A stretch of 64,000 bases of DNA from contig JAQFVV010000286.1 of the NCBI GenBank assembly GCA_028023455.1, positions 373,358 through 437,357 of the forward strand, written 5' to 3'. How positions within the stretch are numbered: position 1 is the stretch's first letter; each line of letters starts with the position of its first letter. The translations under genes and the position numbers were made by a program. Shown piece after piece: positions 13,258 to 26,917 of the stretch. Source of the DNA: Epiperipatus broadwayi (taxonomy: Eukaryota; Onychophora; Udeonychophora; Euonychophora; Peripatidae). The notes below the pieces were generated by a model. The model was not told the origin of the DNA. It made no database searches and worked only from the letters and a program-made list of their open reading frames with translations.

Positions 13258-13325
13258 AATATATATATATATATATGTGTGTGTGGTGTGCCCGGCTCCC
13301 TTCAGGCTTAGAACCCGGGCTTTTG
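13258..13325. repeat. (TA)n(TG)n run followed by a GC-rich hairpin
   Basis: After TA/TG dinucleotides there is a stem GCCCGG ... CCGGGC around about 19 bases. On the minus strand this contains GGTTCTAAGCC, which resembles a pol III B-box. It is possibly a SINE fragment. It stands out because the surroundings are extremely AT-rich. Confidence 0.4.
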
Positions 13326-14089
13326 CTTAATTTAAAGATATTTTATACATTCAATACCAAAATGTACTAATATTTATTCGTTTCATTTTGTCTCCTTTAA
13401 ATATATTTATATTACTCTTATTGTTGCGTCATCTCATTTAATAACTTACATATTTCTAAACAAACTCACTCTCTCTCTCTCTCTCTCCTTCTCTCTTCCT
13501 TTTATGTTGTCCTATTTATTTTTGTTCACTTATTTTTAAGTGATGTTTTTGAAATGTGTATTTTTGTATTCTTTGAAATTTCTCTGTTTCAGTTAAAACT
13601 TTTAATTGTTTTTTCAAAAATAAAAATAAACCTCTTTCTATTTTATATCTAATTATATTATAAAATGTTTCATATTTTTATATTAAAGTATCTAATTTTT
13701 TAAACATATGACAGCAACTGTTAAATAGATTCATTGTTTATTAAATTAAAATTTAAAAGTACAAGATATAATTGCAATATCACTATCAAATATGGCATGA
13801 GATCTAAATGCTTCTGCATATATGCATTCAAATAAGTTTTATTTATTAAAAATAACTAGATACCTATTTATTATCAATATAGGATCATCAGTTAGATTTG
13901 CTATGAATGTCTATCTAAAACAAATTGTGAGTTTATTGGAAAATTATCATTTATATGAATAGAAATGTTGCACTTCAAACTTTGAATCTGCAGATACATA
14001 AAATAACAGATACCAAGTGATATTTAATATTTAAAATATTTATTTGATCATTATACAATACACTTATACATCATATTACTTAGTATAAG
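13326..14089. other. AT-rich DNA with a short (CT)n
   Basis: A (CT)n run lies near 13468-13490. No gene seen. Confidence 0.6.
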
Positions 14090-15840
14090 AAGCGAGTGGT
14101 TAGATCTAAGGGAAACTTCAAACTTCCGATTAAGTCCCATTCCTATTAGATATTAAAGCGGTAATTATAATTTATTTAAGCACATTGATTAGTAAGTAAT
14201 TTTCTAGACGTAACTCAGAATGCACAAAAATATACTTTCGCTTTTAGACTAGCTTCAGCTCACCTACTGATATAAACAACATAGACCCATATCCATGTCA
14301 CCACTCTTAATAAAGATAGATACAACATAAAACCTGAGTCATACAGCTCTCTCGTATGCCAAGAAGGCTCATCAGAACCAACGAAACCACCCTGCCATAC
14401 ACTGACATACTGGGCCACTGGTCAATACAGACCTGCTGAATATTTTGGGACCTTGGTGTTCCCTCCCGATATCAGATCTGGACATTTACTACACAATAGG
14501 ATTCACAATCACTCATGGAGTATATAACATTTTACTCTGAATACTTCAATCCCACGCTCTTCTGTTTGCCTGATACATCAACACTTCTTAAAGACTTGAA
14601 GATAAAGCCTGGTATGACCCAGACTCAAAGCATCAAGCGGCTACATGGATGTGTCTTGATTATTCTGCCAACTCAGAAATACTAAACACCTATTGAAATT
14701 TTGGACAAATATACCAACTATCAGACCTAAAAATAAACAGAAAACCACGCTTAGCTACCTACTGGAAAAAACAAACGCACTCCGCTGAACCACAAAATTT
14801 CTGGGATTTAATATTTCAAAATTGCAATCAGCAAGTCTAAAGAACTTCAGCAAAACCTCCGTCCACAGACCGACACTAAACCCTCTCAAAGGATACCTTT
14901 CACTCTATGGTAAGTTTCCTGCTAAATATAAAGATTTACAGCAAATTGCATACCCAGAGAATGCAAAAAACTCACAAGAAAATTGAGCAAATTGCTCAGA
15001 TTACTATGGAAAGGGCACTGTTTCCATCAGCTGAGAAACATTCAGGAAAACAATAAAGGACTACATTCCATCACTTCAATTAACTATCACAAACACACCT
15101 CGATATAAACTAGTCCAAAGTATGGCCATGACCAGATCACCGAACCAAATCCTACTGACACACCCCCAAAAATTGCGGCTTGACCACCACCCTGTCAACA
15201 GCAACAAAATACAAAGCCCAAACAACTATCAAAGCAGACAAGCTAGGGAGCCCATCACCTAAAACAAAATAACAAACCTACTACAAGATTAGGAAAACTA
15301 CACAAGCTGATCTTCAAGTATTGGGCTCTAGAACCAAAATACTTAGATACTTACTTAAAATTAACTGGGCCAGCCGGTCAACTGGTCTCAGATATAAGAC
15401 TACACCAAAGTTCAACAATTGCCACAGCTGTGGCAGGGGACTTTGACCCTAATTAAAACGCGGGGTCTAGGTAAATAAAACAAAAATTAACAATCAAAGA
15501 AGACTACTACAAATACTTAATAAAAGAGCTCAGGAACCACAACGCTGGCATTTCACACCTTGCCATTTAGATTGTAAGGTGCAAGCACAACCAACACCCA
15601 GCCGATGAAAACCATATTATTCAGAGCAAGAGAAATTAAACAAAGAACAAAACCTTGCAACAACTATTTTTCAAGAGACATGAGCTATATCAGACTCTTC
15701 AATAAAGTTAACAAAGAACTTAACCACTAAATACCTAACCCTGTTTTAACTCAATAATGTTAGTTCCATAACTCACTAAATTGTAATTTTTCATTATCCA
15801 TATTTGTAGTATCACCTATTAACCTAAAAGAGGTAACACG
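14090..15840. other. A/C-rich, G-poor block, probably an old insertion of unknown type
   Basis: The composition changes sharply from about 23% G+C outside to about 40% in the core, with C about twice G on the plus strand (line 15121-15180 has about 21 C and 9 G). Short readable peptides occur on the plus strand in broken frames, such as KINRKPRLATYWKK and FWDLIFQNC near 14720-14830, but no domain was recognised. The start (14092-14160) has an AGTGGTTAG ... GATTAAGTCCC spacing like tRNA A/B boxes. It looks like a decayed transposable element with strand-biased coding, family not identified. Confidence 0.5.
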
Positions 15841-16049
15841 GATTAGTTAAAAAGTTTGAGAAAAAGCTAAATGAAAAGAAGTATGAAAAAATTACACGAA
15901 ATAGCAAGGAACAACACTTGTTGTAAATAAGAAACAGGAGTGCTAAGACCAAATTTATCACATAATTAAGATTTCAAGTCTACATTACAAAAAGAACCAA
16001 ACAAAAATTAAATGATTTATTTAAAAACAAACTTCTGTAGTCTCTAATG

Positions 16050-17500
16050 TGACCACACATTGGCTGCAACTATTCTGAAGAAAAAATTTTTCAATGCGAA
16101 CGAGAGATATTTTTTTACTCCGTCTTTTGTCACTTGATCTCAATGTTATTGCCAAATTTCAGGCCTTTGTAAGCTCACAGAGTCATTCAGGGCTGAAAAT
16201 TTTTTTAAATATGAACTTATAAGCAAATTTTCAATTTTTTAAATTGGCACTGAGTTTCAACTGCTTATTTTTGATGAAATGAATGCATAACATAAAATTC
16301 AAACTGGAAAAAATTGTCTTTGACCAACACTTCTACTCCAGATGAAATTGCATTTTTGACAAAAACCTTTTTGTTCATTTGAGTCTACAAAATTCTGTTT
16401 ACAATGCTAGAAAGAATTTTGGTGATTCAGAAATTAGAACCTTTAATTTTTTGAAATATGTATTAATAGTAAATCATCATAAACCAAAAAGGTGTTTATT
16501 GCCTTTGACCTAAATGAACAAAAAGTTTTAAGAAATTGTCTGCTATAACATTTTTGTTGGAATTATGTATCCAATCTAGTAACAGAGTGCAATTGAATGC
16601 TAAAAGGTTTTTTATTCAATATCTTATTGTCAAATTTTTTTTCTGAATGTATGTGAGCATTTAAAAGATTACTGTTTATAAAGTCATTAAGGCAAAGGAG
16701 TTTAGTTTTATATTTTCCAGGCAATTTTTGCATATAAATTATAAATCTGCTTTTTCCCCTAAATGTCACAAGCATTTCATCAATGCAAACTCATATTCCA
16801 ATGACATAATTTTTTTACAATTATCTATAATTATTTCAAATAACTTATTGATATTAACTGCAAAATCAGTTTTTCCTCACTTTTTTCTATCATCATAATT
16901 CTCAAAATAAAATCAGCAATGTAAAAATTCAAATCTTTCTTAGTATAGAGCAAATCAAGATTTTCATTGCCTGATTTAAATATTTCGATGCAGATTAGTA
17001 GCTCCAAAAATGATTTCAGTTCTAATAAATCTATGTTATGAAGATGATTATAATTTTGAATTTTATATTTTGTTCTTTATGTGTTTTATTTTTATTTCTC
17101 CACTTTATAATTTCTCCAAAATGTTATCAGTTAAACAATAAATTCCATACATTTTCAAAATTTGGGTTTTGCCCTAATATTTTTGCATTATTTGTCAATC
17201 CTAGTGAAGTGTTCACTATATTGTATTATTGTATTTTTTTATTTACTAGTGGAGGGTCTTTGTATTATTAAAATTTATTATTATAACCATGCATATACTT
17301 GATTGGATTACTCATCAAATCTTCAGCAATATTATTCCCATCAGTATCTGATTGCACTATTTCCAAATCAGTATTGTATTCATCCTCCACTTCCACACTG
17401 GTATTATTTGTTATGGCCTCAGCAACATCACTATCATCATCTTCATTATGCAATATTCTCAAACACAATTCTTCAAATCCAGGATCACTTGGATGCAATT
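16050..17500 (-). pseudogene. piggyBac-type transposase relic
   Basis: Relic of a DDE transposase that cuts and pastes DNA at TTAA sites. Reading the minus strand from 17500 down, the acidic N-terminus (DPGFEELCLRIL, then a D/E-rich stretch) is open over 17268-17498. Broken frames then carry the piggyBac-like order: WNLLFN (near 17130), a segment with DFILRIM-like residues, and at 16563-16775 the hallmark MLVTFRGKSRFIIYM and KLLCLND. Several frameshifts and stops interrupt it, and no ATG opens the first frame (it starts with TTG in the string). C-terminal residues fade after about 16050. Typical piggyBac transposases are about 550-600 residues, so the span fits a nearly full but dead copy. 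TTAA-flanked ends were not located. Confidence 0.8.
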
Positions 17501-17614
17501 TTTACAAAAGTTTGACTCAGAAGAAAAATTTCATTTACTGACAAACAAATAATATATGATGGTATTTATAATGATTTGAAGTTTTACTGGTAAAACATAT
17601 ATATATACACACAC

Positions 17615-18517
17615 ACATATGGGTCTCATTTTATGTTGTCGATAGGTTTCTCAAAAAATGCACACAAAAGAAATCACACAAAAATAGACTTAACATACCT
17701 TGAAAAATCGGGGATAGGTTTTGTAATTTTCAGAAATCGCATAGAAGCAAAGCAACAAGAAAAAATTACTTTAAAATTCACATTAAAAAAATTAGGAAAT
17801 AAAGTATGACTAATAAAAAATTTCAAATATTTGAAAAAACTTAATACAAGACAAACTTCTTTTACTTTTTTTATTAACTACTGTATTTAATTTTACATTT
17901 TTTCATACATATTTTAATCATTACTGTTATTTTACAATATGCGTTTGTTTGTGAACTAGTAAGAAATCAGATTCATGATGTGATGTACAACTAGCGCCAC
18001 TTTCAGTGTTGTGCTGTGTTAATGGTTTTCTGTTTCTATATTTTAAAAAAAGAGATCACAATCAAAACAAAAAGATTATACATTATCATTAGAAAGACTA
18101 TTTTCAGTTTACAAAATTAATTAAATCTTTTTTATTTATTTTAAAAATCTAAAAAAATATTTATTTCTATTATATCTAACAAAATACATTTTAAAAGTTT
18201 AAAAATTTTGAATATTTATGGCAATATTTTTGTACGTAAGTATAAATCTATTTTTTTTATTTACTCATTAGTATAAGTACATTATTTACAAAGAAGCTAC
18301 GATTCTAAATACAGTTTCAGGTCATATTCATGTTAGCTGCTAATACAACATTATATTTTTGAAAAAAAAAGTATTTCAAGTCAACATAAGTTATTAATAA
18401 TTTAAATTTCTTGATATCTAATAAATATAGTGAAATATGAAAGACATTAAGAAAAAACACGAATTGCATAACTTCAAAATTGCATTAAAATAATCCACAT
18501 AAAACAAGACCCAGGTG
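17615..18517 (+). mobile_element. Non-autonomous mariner/pogo-like element, copy 1
   Basis: Left end TGGGTCTCATTTTATG, right end AACAAGACCCAGGTG (inverted). The left subterminal region (AATCACACAAAAATAGACTTA, shortened here to its core CACACAAAAATAGACTT) and internal words are shared with copies at 26918 and 48406. No transposase coding is seen. The left terminus is worn. A second copy of the right terminus (18569-18588) follows, separated by (TA)n and a small inverted repeat around GGTCTTGTTTTATA. Confidence 0.7.
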
Positions 18518-18619
18518 TGTATATATATATATATATATATATAGAACTATGGTCTTGTTTTATACCCATAAAACAAGACCCAGGTGTGTATATATATATA
18601 TATATATATATGAGAACTA

Positions 18620-21600
18620 TGCAGCCAAATTACCCAAAAAACAATCTTACACAAAAAAAATTTAGACCTTATAATTGAGTTGTTAAAAATATTTACATTC
18701 AATTATTGTAATAAAATGAATCTAATTTGTATTATTATAAATATTATTTATAAAAATAGTATAAGAATTATATTAAAAGGTGAAAAAATAATCAGAAACA
18801 AAATTTAAAAAAATAGTAGAATTGTTTTAAATTTAAAGTTTAGACTACAAGCAATATGATATCCTGCTAAACTCCACAAAAGTAGCATAAAACTTAAACT
18901 ATATAAAATAAATTTAAACCAACTTGGTTTTTTGAAATAAAGATGTAAGTAGGAAGATAATAAGGTGTACTCCTGTTAAATTTAAAACATAATAAGAAAT
19001 TAATGCATTTGGAAATTTAGAGTGGCATCACATACTGATTGTAGCCATATCAGGATAACATATATCTTAACAACTTACTGTTTTAATTTATCTAGAAGTT
19101 TTAACTAGATTACAAATTCCAATTAAAAATAGATGAAAAATGTAAAACACTTCACATCTGCCCTAAGATTTTACACTGAGACATTCAGTTGTCATATTTG
19201 TTATAATTTTACTACAGTGATATTGCATATTTAGGTTTTATATATATAAGAATATAATTATAAATTCAAAAATAAAATGTTTTAATTTGTAGAGCAACTT
19301 TTTTTTTATTTTCTGTACTAAATTTACTTTTCTTGCCAATGATAGCTACATCATTATCTTTATACTTTTTGTTTACAATAAGAATAATAAAACATTTATA
19401 TACATATATATTCCCACACAAAAAAGCAAACTATTTTATTATTTAACTTCAAATTTTTATATGAATATTAAAATAAATGCTTTAATATTATAAGAACTGA
19501 ACTATAATGTTTCAAATTGAAATGTAACTTAAAAACATAAGTACAAATGCAATATAAAAAATAAATCAATATTAGTTCTAGACAATTTCTTTTATTAAAG
19601 ATTTTTTAAATATATATATTCAATAGGCATTCAAAAGCATTTAATATTACTTTTTATGAGGGAGAAAAAAATACAAAAAGTTCATATAAATATATAGACA
19701 TTGATATATAAATAAATTCCTTTCAAAATACTCCATTTAGAATTTTGTTTATATTTTCGTTTTTGTTTTTTGACATCTAAATTTGAAATTATTTATACAC
19801 ACTGCTTTTTTTAAAAAATATATATATAACACAATATAATGGCTCTTAATAAACAAAGTTACTTTGAAAATACAACATTCGCAATGCTTTTATATGTATA
19901 TAAAAAAAATGTTTTTTAATTTTAAAACTTAATGTTTATGATGGATATATATATATATATATTGTACCCTTTTCAATAGGTCAGAAATAGTCAAGTACAA
20001 TAGATTACTAAAAAATTTAAATTTTAGAGTATGTTTTTTTTTGATATGTTAATTATATTTTGTTAATAATATTATAGGTACAATTTGAAGCTAAATAAAA
20101 TACGTAGTATATAAAATTATAGTGAATCATTTAAGAATAGTTATGCAAAGCTTAAAATATGGTTGCATATGATTTCAAAAGCTGGCCATATTAAATAACT
20201 CAGCTATAAATAGTTAAAAGTATATTTAAATGTTAAATTTTAATGGTTTAAACTTGTATTTAATAAATGCTATATTTAAAGTTATGAATTATATTTGATA
20301 ATTAATTAATATCGTATATTTTAAAAGTAATTTTATGATAGTAAAACTGTATTTAATTCTATATTTTAAATCATTTTTCCAAAATTTTGTAATATAATAA
20401 AGTGTTGCAATTTTATTATTTTAGACAGAGAAATAGATTGAAAATCATCTGCCTTAATTTTATATTGATCATGTGACTTTTAATATATGGTCAAACACAC
20501 ACACGCTTGTTTGAATAAATAACAAAGTTTGAAATATTTAAAAATTGTATCATAGGATTGAATAGAATTATTTACTTATCATAAAAGCTTATAGCAAATA
20601 TTCAGTTAACTGTCAGTATTGCATGTTTAAACAATGCAGTAAAGACGAGTACAGTTAATAAAAAGTTGATATTTTGTTTAAATAAAAATAGATAAATTAA
20701 ATATTAAAAGTGGAATAAATTTATTAAATATTATTCTAAAAGTTAATTTTAAAATATTTTTAAGTAATTTATCCAAGTAATAATCAATTTGAAAGTAATA
20801 TTTTAAATAATATTTTGGGTTTTATTATGTCATAATTTTTATTTTAAAAGAATTCTGTAAAACTGAATTATATGTAAATTTGATCTCAAACTAAAAGTGA
20901 GAATCAACCAATCAAATGACGTTTTTTCTGGAAAATAAATACCATTGCATGGGGGTGATAAAGGTCAGATTAAAATATATCAGAAGATATAAAGGTGATA
21001 TTAAATTTTAATTTTTTTTATTTAGTCAATTTTGTACTCTCGTACAATTTTATTTGCAAAGCTAATTGATATTTTAAAAAGTATTTGCAAAAGAGATTTA
21101 AACTATAATATATTTAGTAACTTCATTAAAAATGTTTTGCTAAAGTTTTAAAGTTCCTTTGCTGGTGGTATTTTATCAAAGTCTGACTTAGAACTACGCG
21201 ATAATAAATGGATATGTCAAGAAGTAAAGTATATTCAGTTTATAATATTTTAAAAATGTATATAATATTTGTTGATACAGTTTCATTAATAATGAACAGG
21301 AGGATTGTTCTAATGAATAAAATAGTAATGTGGACATTGTATAAGAATCCCAGATAGAAAGATATTTTACTGTCTAAAGGTAAAGATGCATTATTTTTAT
21401 ATGGAAGATAAGCTTGTCTAAAATTAAGTAATAATAAGACAATTGTACTTTATGATAATTGATAAAATTTCATGTTAAAAGAGTAAAATGTTATTCTTTC
21501 TGAAGGAAACATTTTTAAAGTATATTTTGCAAGAAATTATTTAAGAAAGTGAATCATGGAAAATATTTGCTAAAGCATTTGATATATAAAATTTACGGTC

Positions 21601-24600
21601 TTAAAAGGGTTAATCGCATTTTAAAAAGGATTTTTAAAAAACTTGAAGTTTTAAACTGATGAGAAAAGTACTAAATGGAAGTAAATATACTAAATAAGAA
21701 ACTTATGAGAGAAATGAATACATAAATAAATAAAAGGATGGAGCCATGGAAATAAAGATTGCGCAATAAGTTTATCCGAATATTTTTTTAGTTAAGTCAA
21801 AGCATGCATCACCTAACTAACATAGGAATATTCCAGAACAGAATCTTCAAATTATTGTTTTGAATAGTGTATTTTATTATGATTCCAATAATTATCTTTC
21901 TAGTTTATAGAATCCATAAACTATTTATCTATAAATTTTGCTAAAACAGATTGATAATTATTTTTGTTTAATTTCAAGATTCAAAAAGACGTCATCCGTA
22001 TTTTTTTTTTTTACTATGTATTTTTTATTTTTTTTAAAATCACTCACCACTGCCCAACCGACAAATTGTCTTGTTCATCATCATAGCAATGGGGGAAGGT
22101 AAAAATGCTCTTGAAGAAATAAAGTGTTTTTGAAGAGAACATTTTTTAAAAAAAAAACTTTTGAAAAAGAAAAACTTTGAGAAAGAAAATGGGAATATTT
22201 GAACCTAGGTAAAATATATGTTTCATCTGAAGTTTACATAAATATGTTTTTTTGATTTATTTATTATTTATTTTAAAATGTAAATTTTTGATTAATAAGT
22301 ATAGGAACATGAATATTAATTATTTATGGTATAGAATCCTATAGTATAATATTTAATAACTTAATTTAGAATATTTTAAATAGAAGCATAAATGTGTATT
22401 TTATGTATAAGATGTTATATCTAGTTGGAGAAAAGAAGACTGCAAAAGTGATATAGATGAGCAAATGTCACTTGGTAACAATTAATGAATTATTGATATT
22501 TATTATGATGTATTTTTTTATAGATTGCTTATGTCATAATGTATGATGTATGAATGTTAAATATGCATTATACAACATATTTTAAAACATTGGGAGATCA
22601 GGAGTTATTTTGGAATATGCATACTATGATTTTATAATGATAATATAACCCAACATGATAGTAAACATTTATATAATTTTTTTAAAAGAACTTTCATATT
22701 TCTGGATGATCAAAATATTATGTGTTTAGTTTAGAATACTAAAGTAAAATAAACTTTTCTTATGGTTTAGTAAGATTGCTCTAATTACAGTTGAATCTTA
22801 TTTATTATTTGAATATGCAAGCTAGTAAATTTGTCGATGTAAAACCTGGTAAATCTTTAGGAAATAAGAATAGGATAATGACCTGGTATTAGTAATATAA
22901 TAAACATGAATCCAGGAGATTATTAAGTTAGGATATTTGGGATATGAATAGTATTTCATAATATTTGTGAATGTGCAATGCAGTTAACATAGTCCTGCAA
23001 TTGTATGCTTATTTTGGACAGTGTTTATTTTCTTGGAGCATTGATTATCAATAAAGCTGAATGAATAGCTTGACATCATTTATAGTATTTGAGGATATTA
23101 GACAGGAAATGGTCTTCCCTATAGTTTTATAATTACACTGTGCCATGATGTATATTTCGGTATGAGTTATGTGTTATACTCTAGTTTTTTTTCCCATTCT
23201 ATAAATCTATTCGCTATCTATTTTCAAAAAGTAGCTATATCATACAGTATAGTATATTTAAAAGAAAATAATAGATGATTTTAGAGTTAAGCATATGCAA
23301 ATGTTTGAAATGAGATGAGTTCATTTACTTGTATGAAGAAATAGAATTTGTATGAATTGTAATTGGAAATCCAATGGACTTCAGTTGAAAGAATCATAAA
23401 ATATGTTATAAAGTTATTTATTTTTGGAAAATAAATATAAGATCTTAAGAATAAAATATGTAAAGCAAAGTTGTTGTTTTTTTTTAAATATTAAATAATA
23501 TTAAAGTATTTATTTCAATTTTTTTAAAAAAAATACTGCATATTTTTAATATAATTTTATAAAGTAAAAACGATCTACACAATAAGTTAGGTACAATTTA
23601 TATTTATTCAATAATAGAAAATGTATTAGTAATTATAATTCTATAGTAGTATAATATTGTTATAATGGAATGTATTATAGTTGATAAATCCAATGTAGTG
23701 AACAATAATATCCATAATTTGGAGATAAATTATCAATAGATATTTTACGTAATATCGATAATATTGCTAAAGTGAAATTGTCTAGTAAAAAGAGAATATC
23801 CATGTTTTCGATTAGTATTATTTTATATTTATCCATATTATGTTTTCTATAAAATTTTTAAAAAAGAAACATACTGAATAAATAATAGCTAAAGGATGTA
23901 AAATATATTTTGAGTAAGCATTAAATAAGTACAATTTTTTTTTATATAGGATTGATCAAACAAGGATTAATAATATTGTATAAAAAAAAATAATATTATA
24001 TCATTTTTTTTTATTATTTTTATTTAAGTCAGAGTAAAGACTTAACAAGGTTCGAATATAAAGAATGTATAATGATACCAATCTTTCAGATGTTTAAAAT
24101 GTACATATTGTAAATAAATTGTTATGTTGTTAATGTTAGAATAAACTTTATTAAAATTTGTTTTCCTCAAAATTTGTGTGTTGGTTTGTTATTTTTTTTC
24201 CATCTTCATGAAGTTGAACACAGAGTTAATAAAAGTAAACCCAATATTTTTTGCACAGAAATAAATAAAGAATTATTTTAAGAATTGGATTATTTATTAA
24301 GTAATCACATTTACGTTATCTTATGGTCATAAGTTAATTATCATAATAATACATTGGATTATATGCTATCAATTGCCACACACTTTTATTTGTCAGATTA
24401 TCAAATGCTACCACGTATTTATTATATTATTACATGAAGATAAAAGATTATATTAAATTATTTTATTGTTTTATTATGGTAATAAAGTTATAGTATAAGA
24501 AAGGATATACAGAGTTAGTTATACAAATGAAGAATATTACTATTGCTTTATTATTATTAGTTTCGTGTAGTAGATTATGACATAAAATCCCTTTTCATAT

Positions 24601-25080
24601 TTTACTATCGTAATTTTAATTAACTTAAAGTAAATTTTATGAACCTGAGATTTTATTGAGCTAGATTATTATAAATAGAAGATTAAGATTTAATTATCAG
24701 TTTAATCTTAATGAATAAGAATTATTTAAAGTCGTAAGAATACTATAAGTTTATTTATTTGAAATAGTAAATGGGGAGGATAGTGTTCTTATGCCATTGA
24801 GGTAATATCTTGTAGGATGTTGGCTCAATGTAATCTATCTTGTCACCTGTGTTTTCACTTTCAAGTCTCATGAAAATAAATTGTTCTCCATACTAATATG
24901 CTATCGTCCAATGAAAAAGACAGCAGATTGACTTTTTTTACTAAATAAATTATATATATATATAAAATTTAAATATAAATTAGAGTTATCTGAACTATAT
25001 TTAAAATTAGTATTGCACTTAAAATATTATTATATTATAACATATTGTATTATAATAAAATTATTATATTGTGAAATAAA
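18620..25080. other. 6.5 kb without gene or mobile-element signal; G-over-C skew at about 21.0-24.1 kb
   Basis: No protein similarity or repeat boundary found. From about 21.0 to 24.1 kb the plus strand is G-rich relative to C. For example 22501-22560 has 10 G and 2 C, and 22921-22980 has 13 G and 2 C. There is no matching open frame. It could be intron or noncoding transcript of a plus-strand unit, but no exon or splice pair was identified. Confidence 0.5.
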
Positions 25081-25388
25081 ATGCATGGGTAAGAAAACAA
25101 ACAAGTGTTACTCACATCATTGGATTAAGAGACTGTCGTGGAGTTGGGCTGGATATATTGCTAAAAGAATTGATAATAGATGGCAGTCAAAATATCTTAA
25201 ATTGTATTCCAAAAGATTGTAAAAGACCTAGAAAGAGACAACATATGACATGGATGGATGAAATAAAAAGGTATGCTGGTGTAATGTGAAGAAGAGAGGC
25301 TAGATGTCATACAAAATGGATTAAACTTGAAGAGACTTTTATCTTGCAGTGGGTTGATGATGATTGAAAATGATGACGATTATGATTT
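25081..25388 (+). mobile_element. LINE copy 2: 5'-truncated 3' end
   Basis: Begins at ATGCATGGGTAAGAAAACAA and runs through the C-terminal coding region (KRLSWSWAGYIAKR, DNRW) to a degenerate TGATGA tail. It matches LINE copy 1 at about 1805-2104. This is a dead, heavily truncated copy, as expected from incomplete target-primed reverse transcription. Confidence 0.9.
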
Positions 25389-26235
25389 AATATTTATTAG
25401 AATAGAAGATCTATTGGTTTAAGGTAAATGGTAGCTTGATTTCTATTTAAATATCATGATCATGTACTGCTTGCTTTTAAACTTTAATATATTCACAGTC
25501 ATAAAAAGTATTAAACATTTTAATGGAATTTTATAAATATCTCATAATGAGTAAAAATGATTTCTGCCTACATCAGAACAATCAATGCAATATTACACAT
25601 CAAAAAGCAACTAATCTGTAAATCTTGACACACATCTATATTTATTAAATACGGGTGGAGAAATTAGTTAATAGAATTATAAATTCTCTCAGCTTATGCA
25701 AGCATAAAATCACAAAATTTAATCATATTACCATTTGCATATATAGAAGAAATACTAAATAATAGTAAATTGCTAAAATTATATTTAGAACAAAGTATTT
25801 GATTAACAGCAAATTAATAATGATAATAAAAATAATGCAAATTAATTTACGTTTAAATTTTCTTAAATGGAAATAGTTATCTAAAAAAGTCAACATGTTA
25901 TTTTAAGAACTTTAATTTCTTATATCTAAATTACTAAATCATTATAATTAATACTTAAATCATTAAAATAACTTCAATTCAATATACAATACGACACATC
26001 CTTATTTAATACATATTTCGATACTATTTAAAATATACTCTATTATATCATAGATACTTAGTACATTCAATTTATGAATAGAAATTATTAAAATTAATAA
26101 GATAATTAAATGAATAAAGTTTAAATATATAATAAAAAATGATAATAACACTTTTTAATTTACAATGCATATTCATGAAATTAGTTTCATCAAAACTGGA
26201 AAGAAGTTTAATCCATTTTGCTATTTTTCCATCTA
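25389..26235. other. AT-rich DNA, nothing recognised
   Basis: No supportable feature. Confidence 0.6.
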
Positions 26236-26452
26236 TTTAAATAAATCAACGATATTATATAACATATATTTATATAACAATAATAATATATATTATAATA
26301 ATCATACACAAAAAAATTATTTAAAGCACATTGAAAAGGATAAAAATTAGTATTTGCTGAAAAGAACTTTTTTGTGTATGATTATTATAATATATATTAT
26401 TGCTGTTATATAAAAATATTTTGTATTATATAATATTGTTGATTTATTTAAT
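26236..26452. repeat. Inverted repeat, ~90-bp AT-rich arms
   Basis: The left arm (26236-26322) and right arm (26366-26452) are reverse complements, sharing TTAAATAAATCAAC and ATAATCATACACAAAAAA. The spacer is about 43 bp. It forms the 3' part of the 26347-26688 open frame. Confidence 0.8.
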
Positions 26453-26688
26453 AAAATTATTTTGTATATTACCAAAGTGAAAGGTTTTCTTTCATGGGAA
26501 TGCTCTAACAGTTTTGTATTATTTGTTGATAATCTCCTTGGTAGCTGTACTTTATGGATTCTTTTGTCCTTTAAATAAGGTAATTTCTTTAGGTTGACAT
26601 TAATTGTGTTTGTTAAGATATAACTTCGCTTACAAAATACAGAAACTTTAAACCATGGGTGGTTTTGAGAGAGTATAAACTTAATCAA
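26347..26688 (-). CDS. Unrecognised 113-codon ORF, possibly a retroelement fragment
   Basis: The middle part reads IHKVQLPRRLSTNNTKLL, then ERKPFTLVIYKI, before running into the inverted repeat. A basic segment ending in a (G)VYxI-like word recalls the region just before the GIY of Penelope-like endonucleases, but nothing after it supports this. It is likely an interrupted element fragment or a chance ORF. Confidence 0.15.
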   Translation of the reverse strand: MIKFILSQNHPWFKVSVFCKRSYILTNTINVNLKKLPYLKDKRIHKVQLPRRLSTNNTKLLEHSHERKPFTLVIYKIILLNKSTILYNTKYFYITAIIYIIIIIHKKVLFSKY

Positions 26689-26917
26689 CTTGTTTTATGT
26701 TGGAGATATAATTCTCAATGAGCTTTTCCTGGCTAATAGTTGATGCATTGAATAAACTATCCATACAGCTTTTTTTTAGATTCTTATCTACTTTGATGAA
26801 ATATTAGATGGGAAGTTAATAAACTATTAAATTTCTTTAGCCAATTATTATTGTGAAAATATGAGTAATAATGTTTACTGTGTTTTTATTGTCAATACTT
26901 CTATTGAAAAATTAATA

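Noticed and set aside
14090-15840. Nuclear copy of mitochondrial DNA or bacterial contamination
   Set aside because: The A/C-rich skew suggested it, but no mitochondrial protein or tRNA order is readable and frames are broken in every reading.
17299-17552. Three overlapping plus-strand ORFs
   Set aside because: Shadows of the acidic N-terminus of the piggyBac relic on the minus strand.
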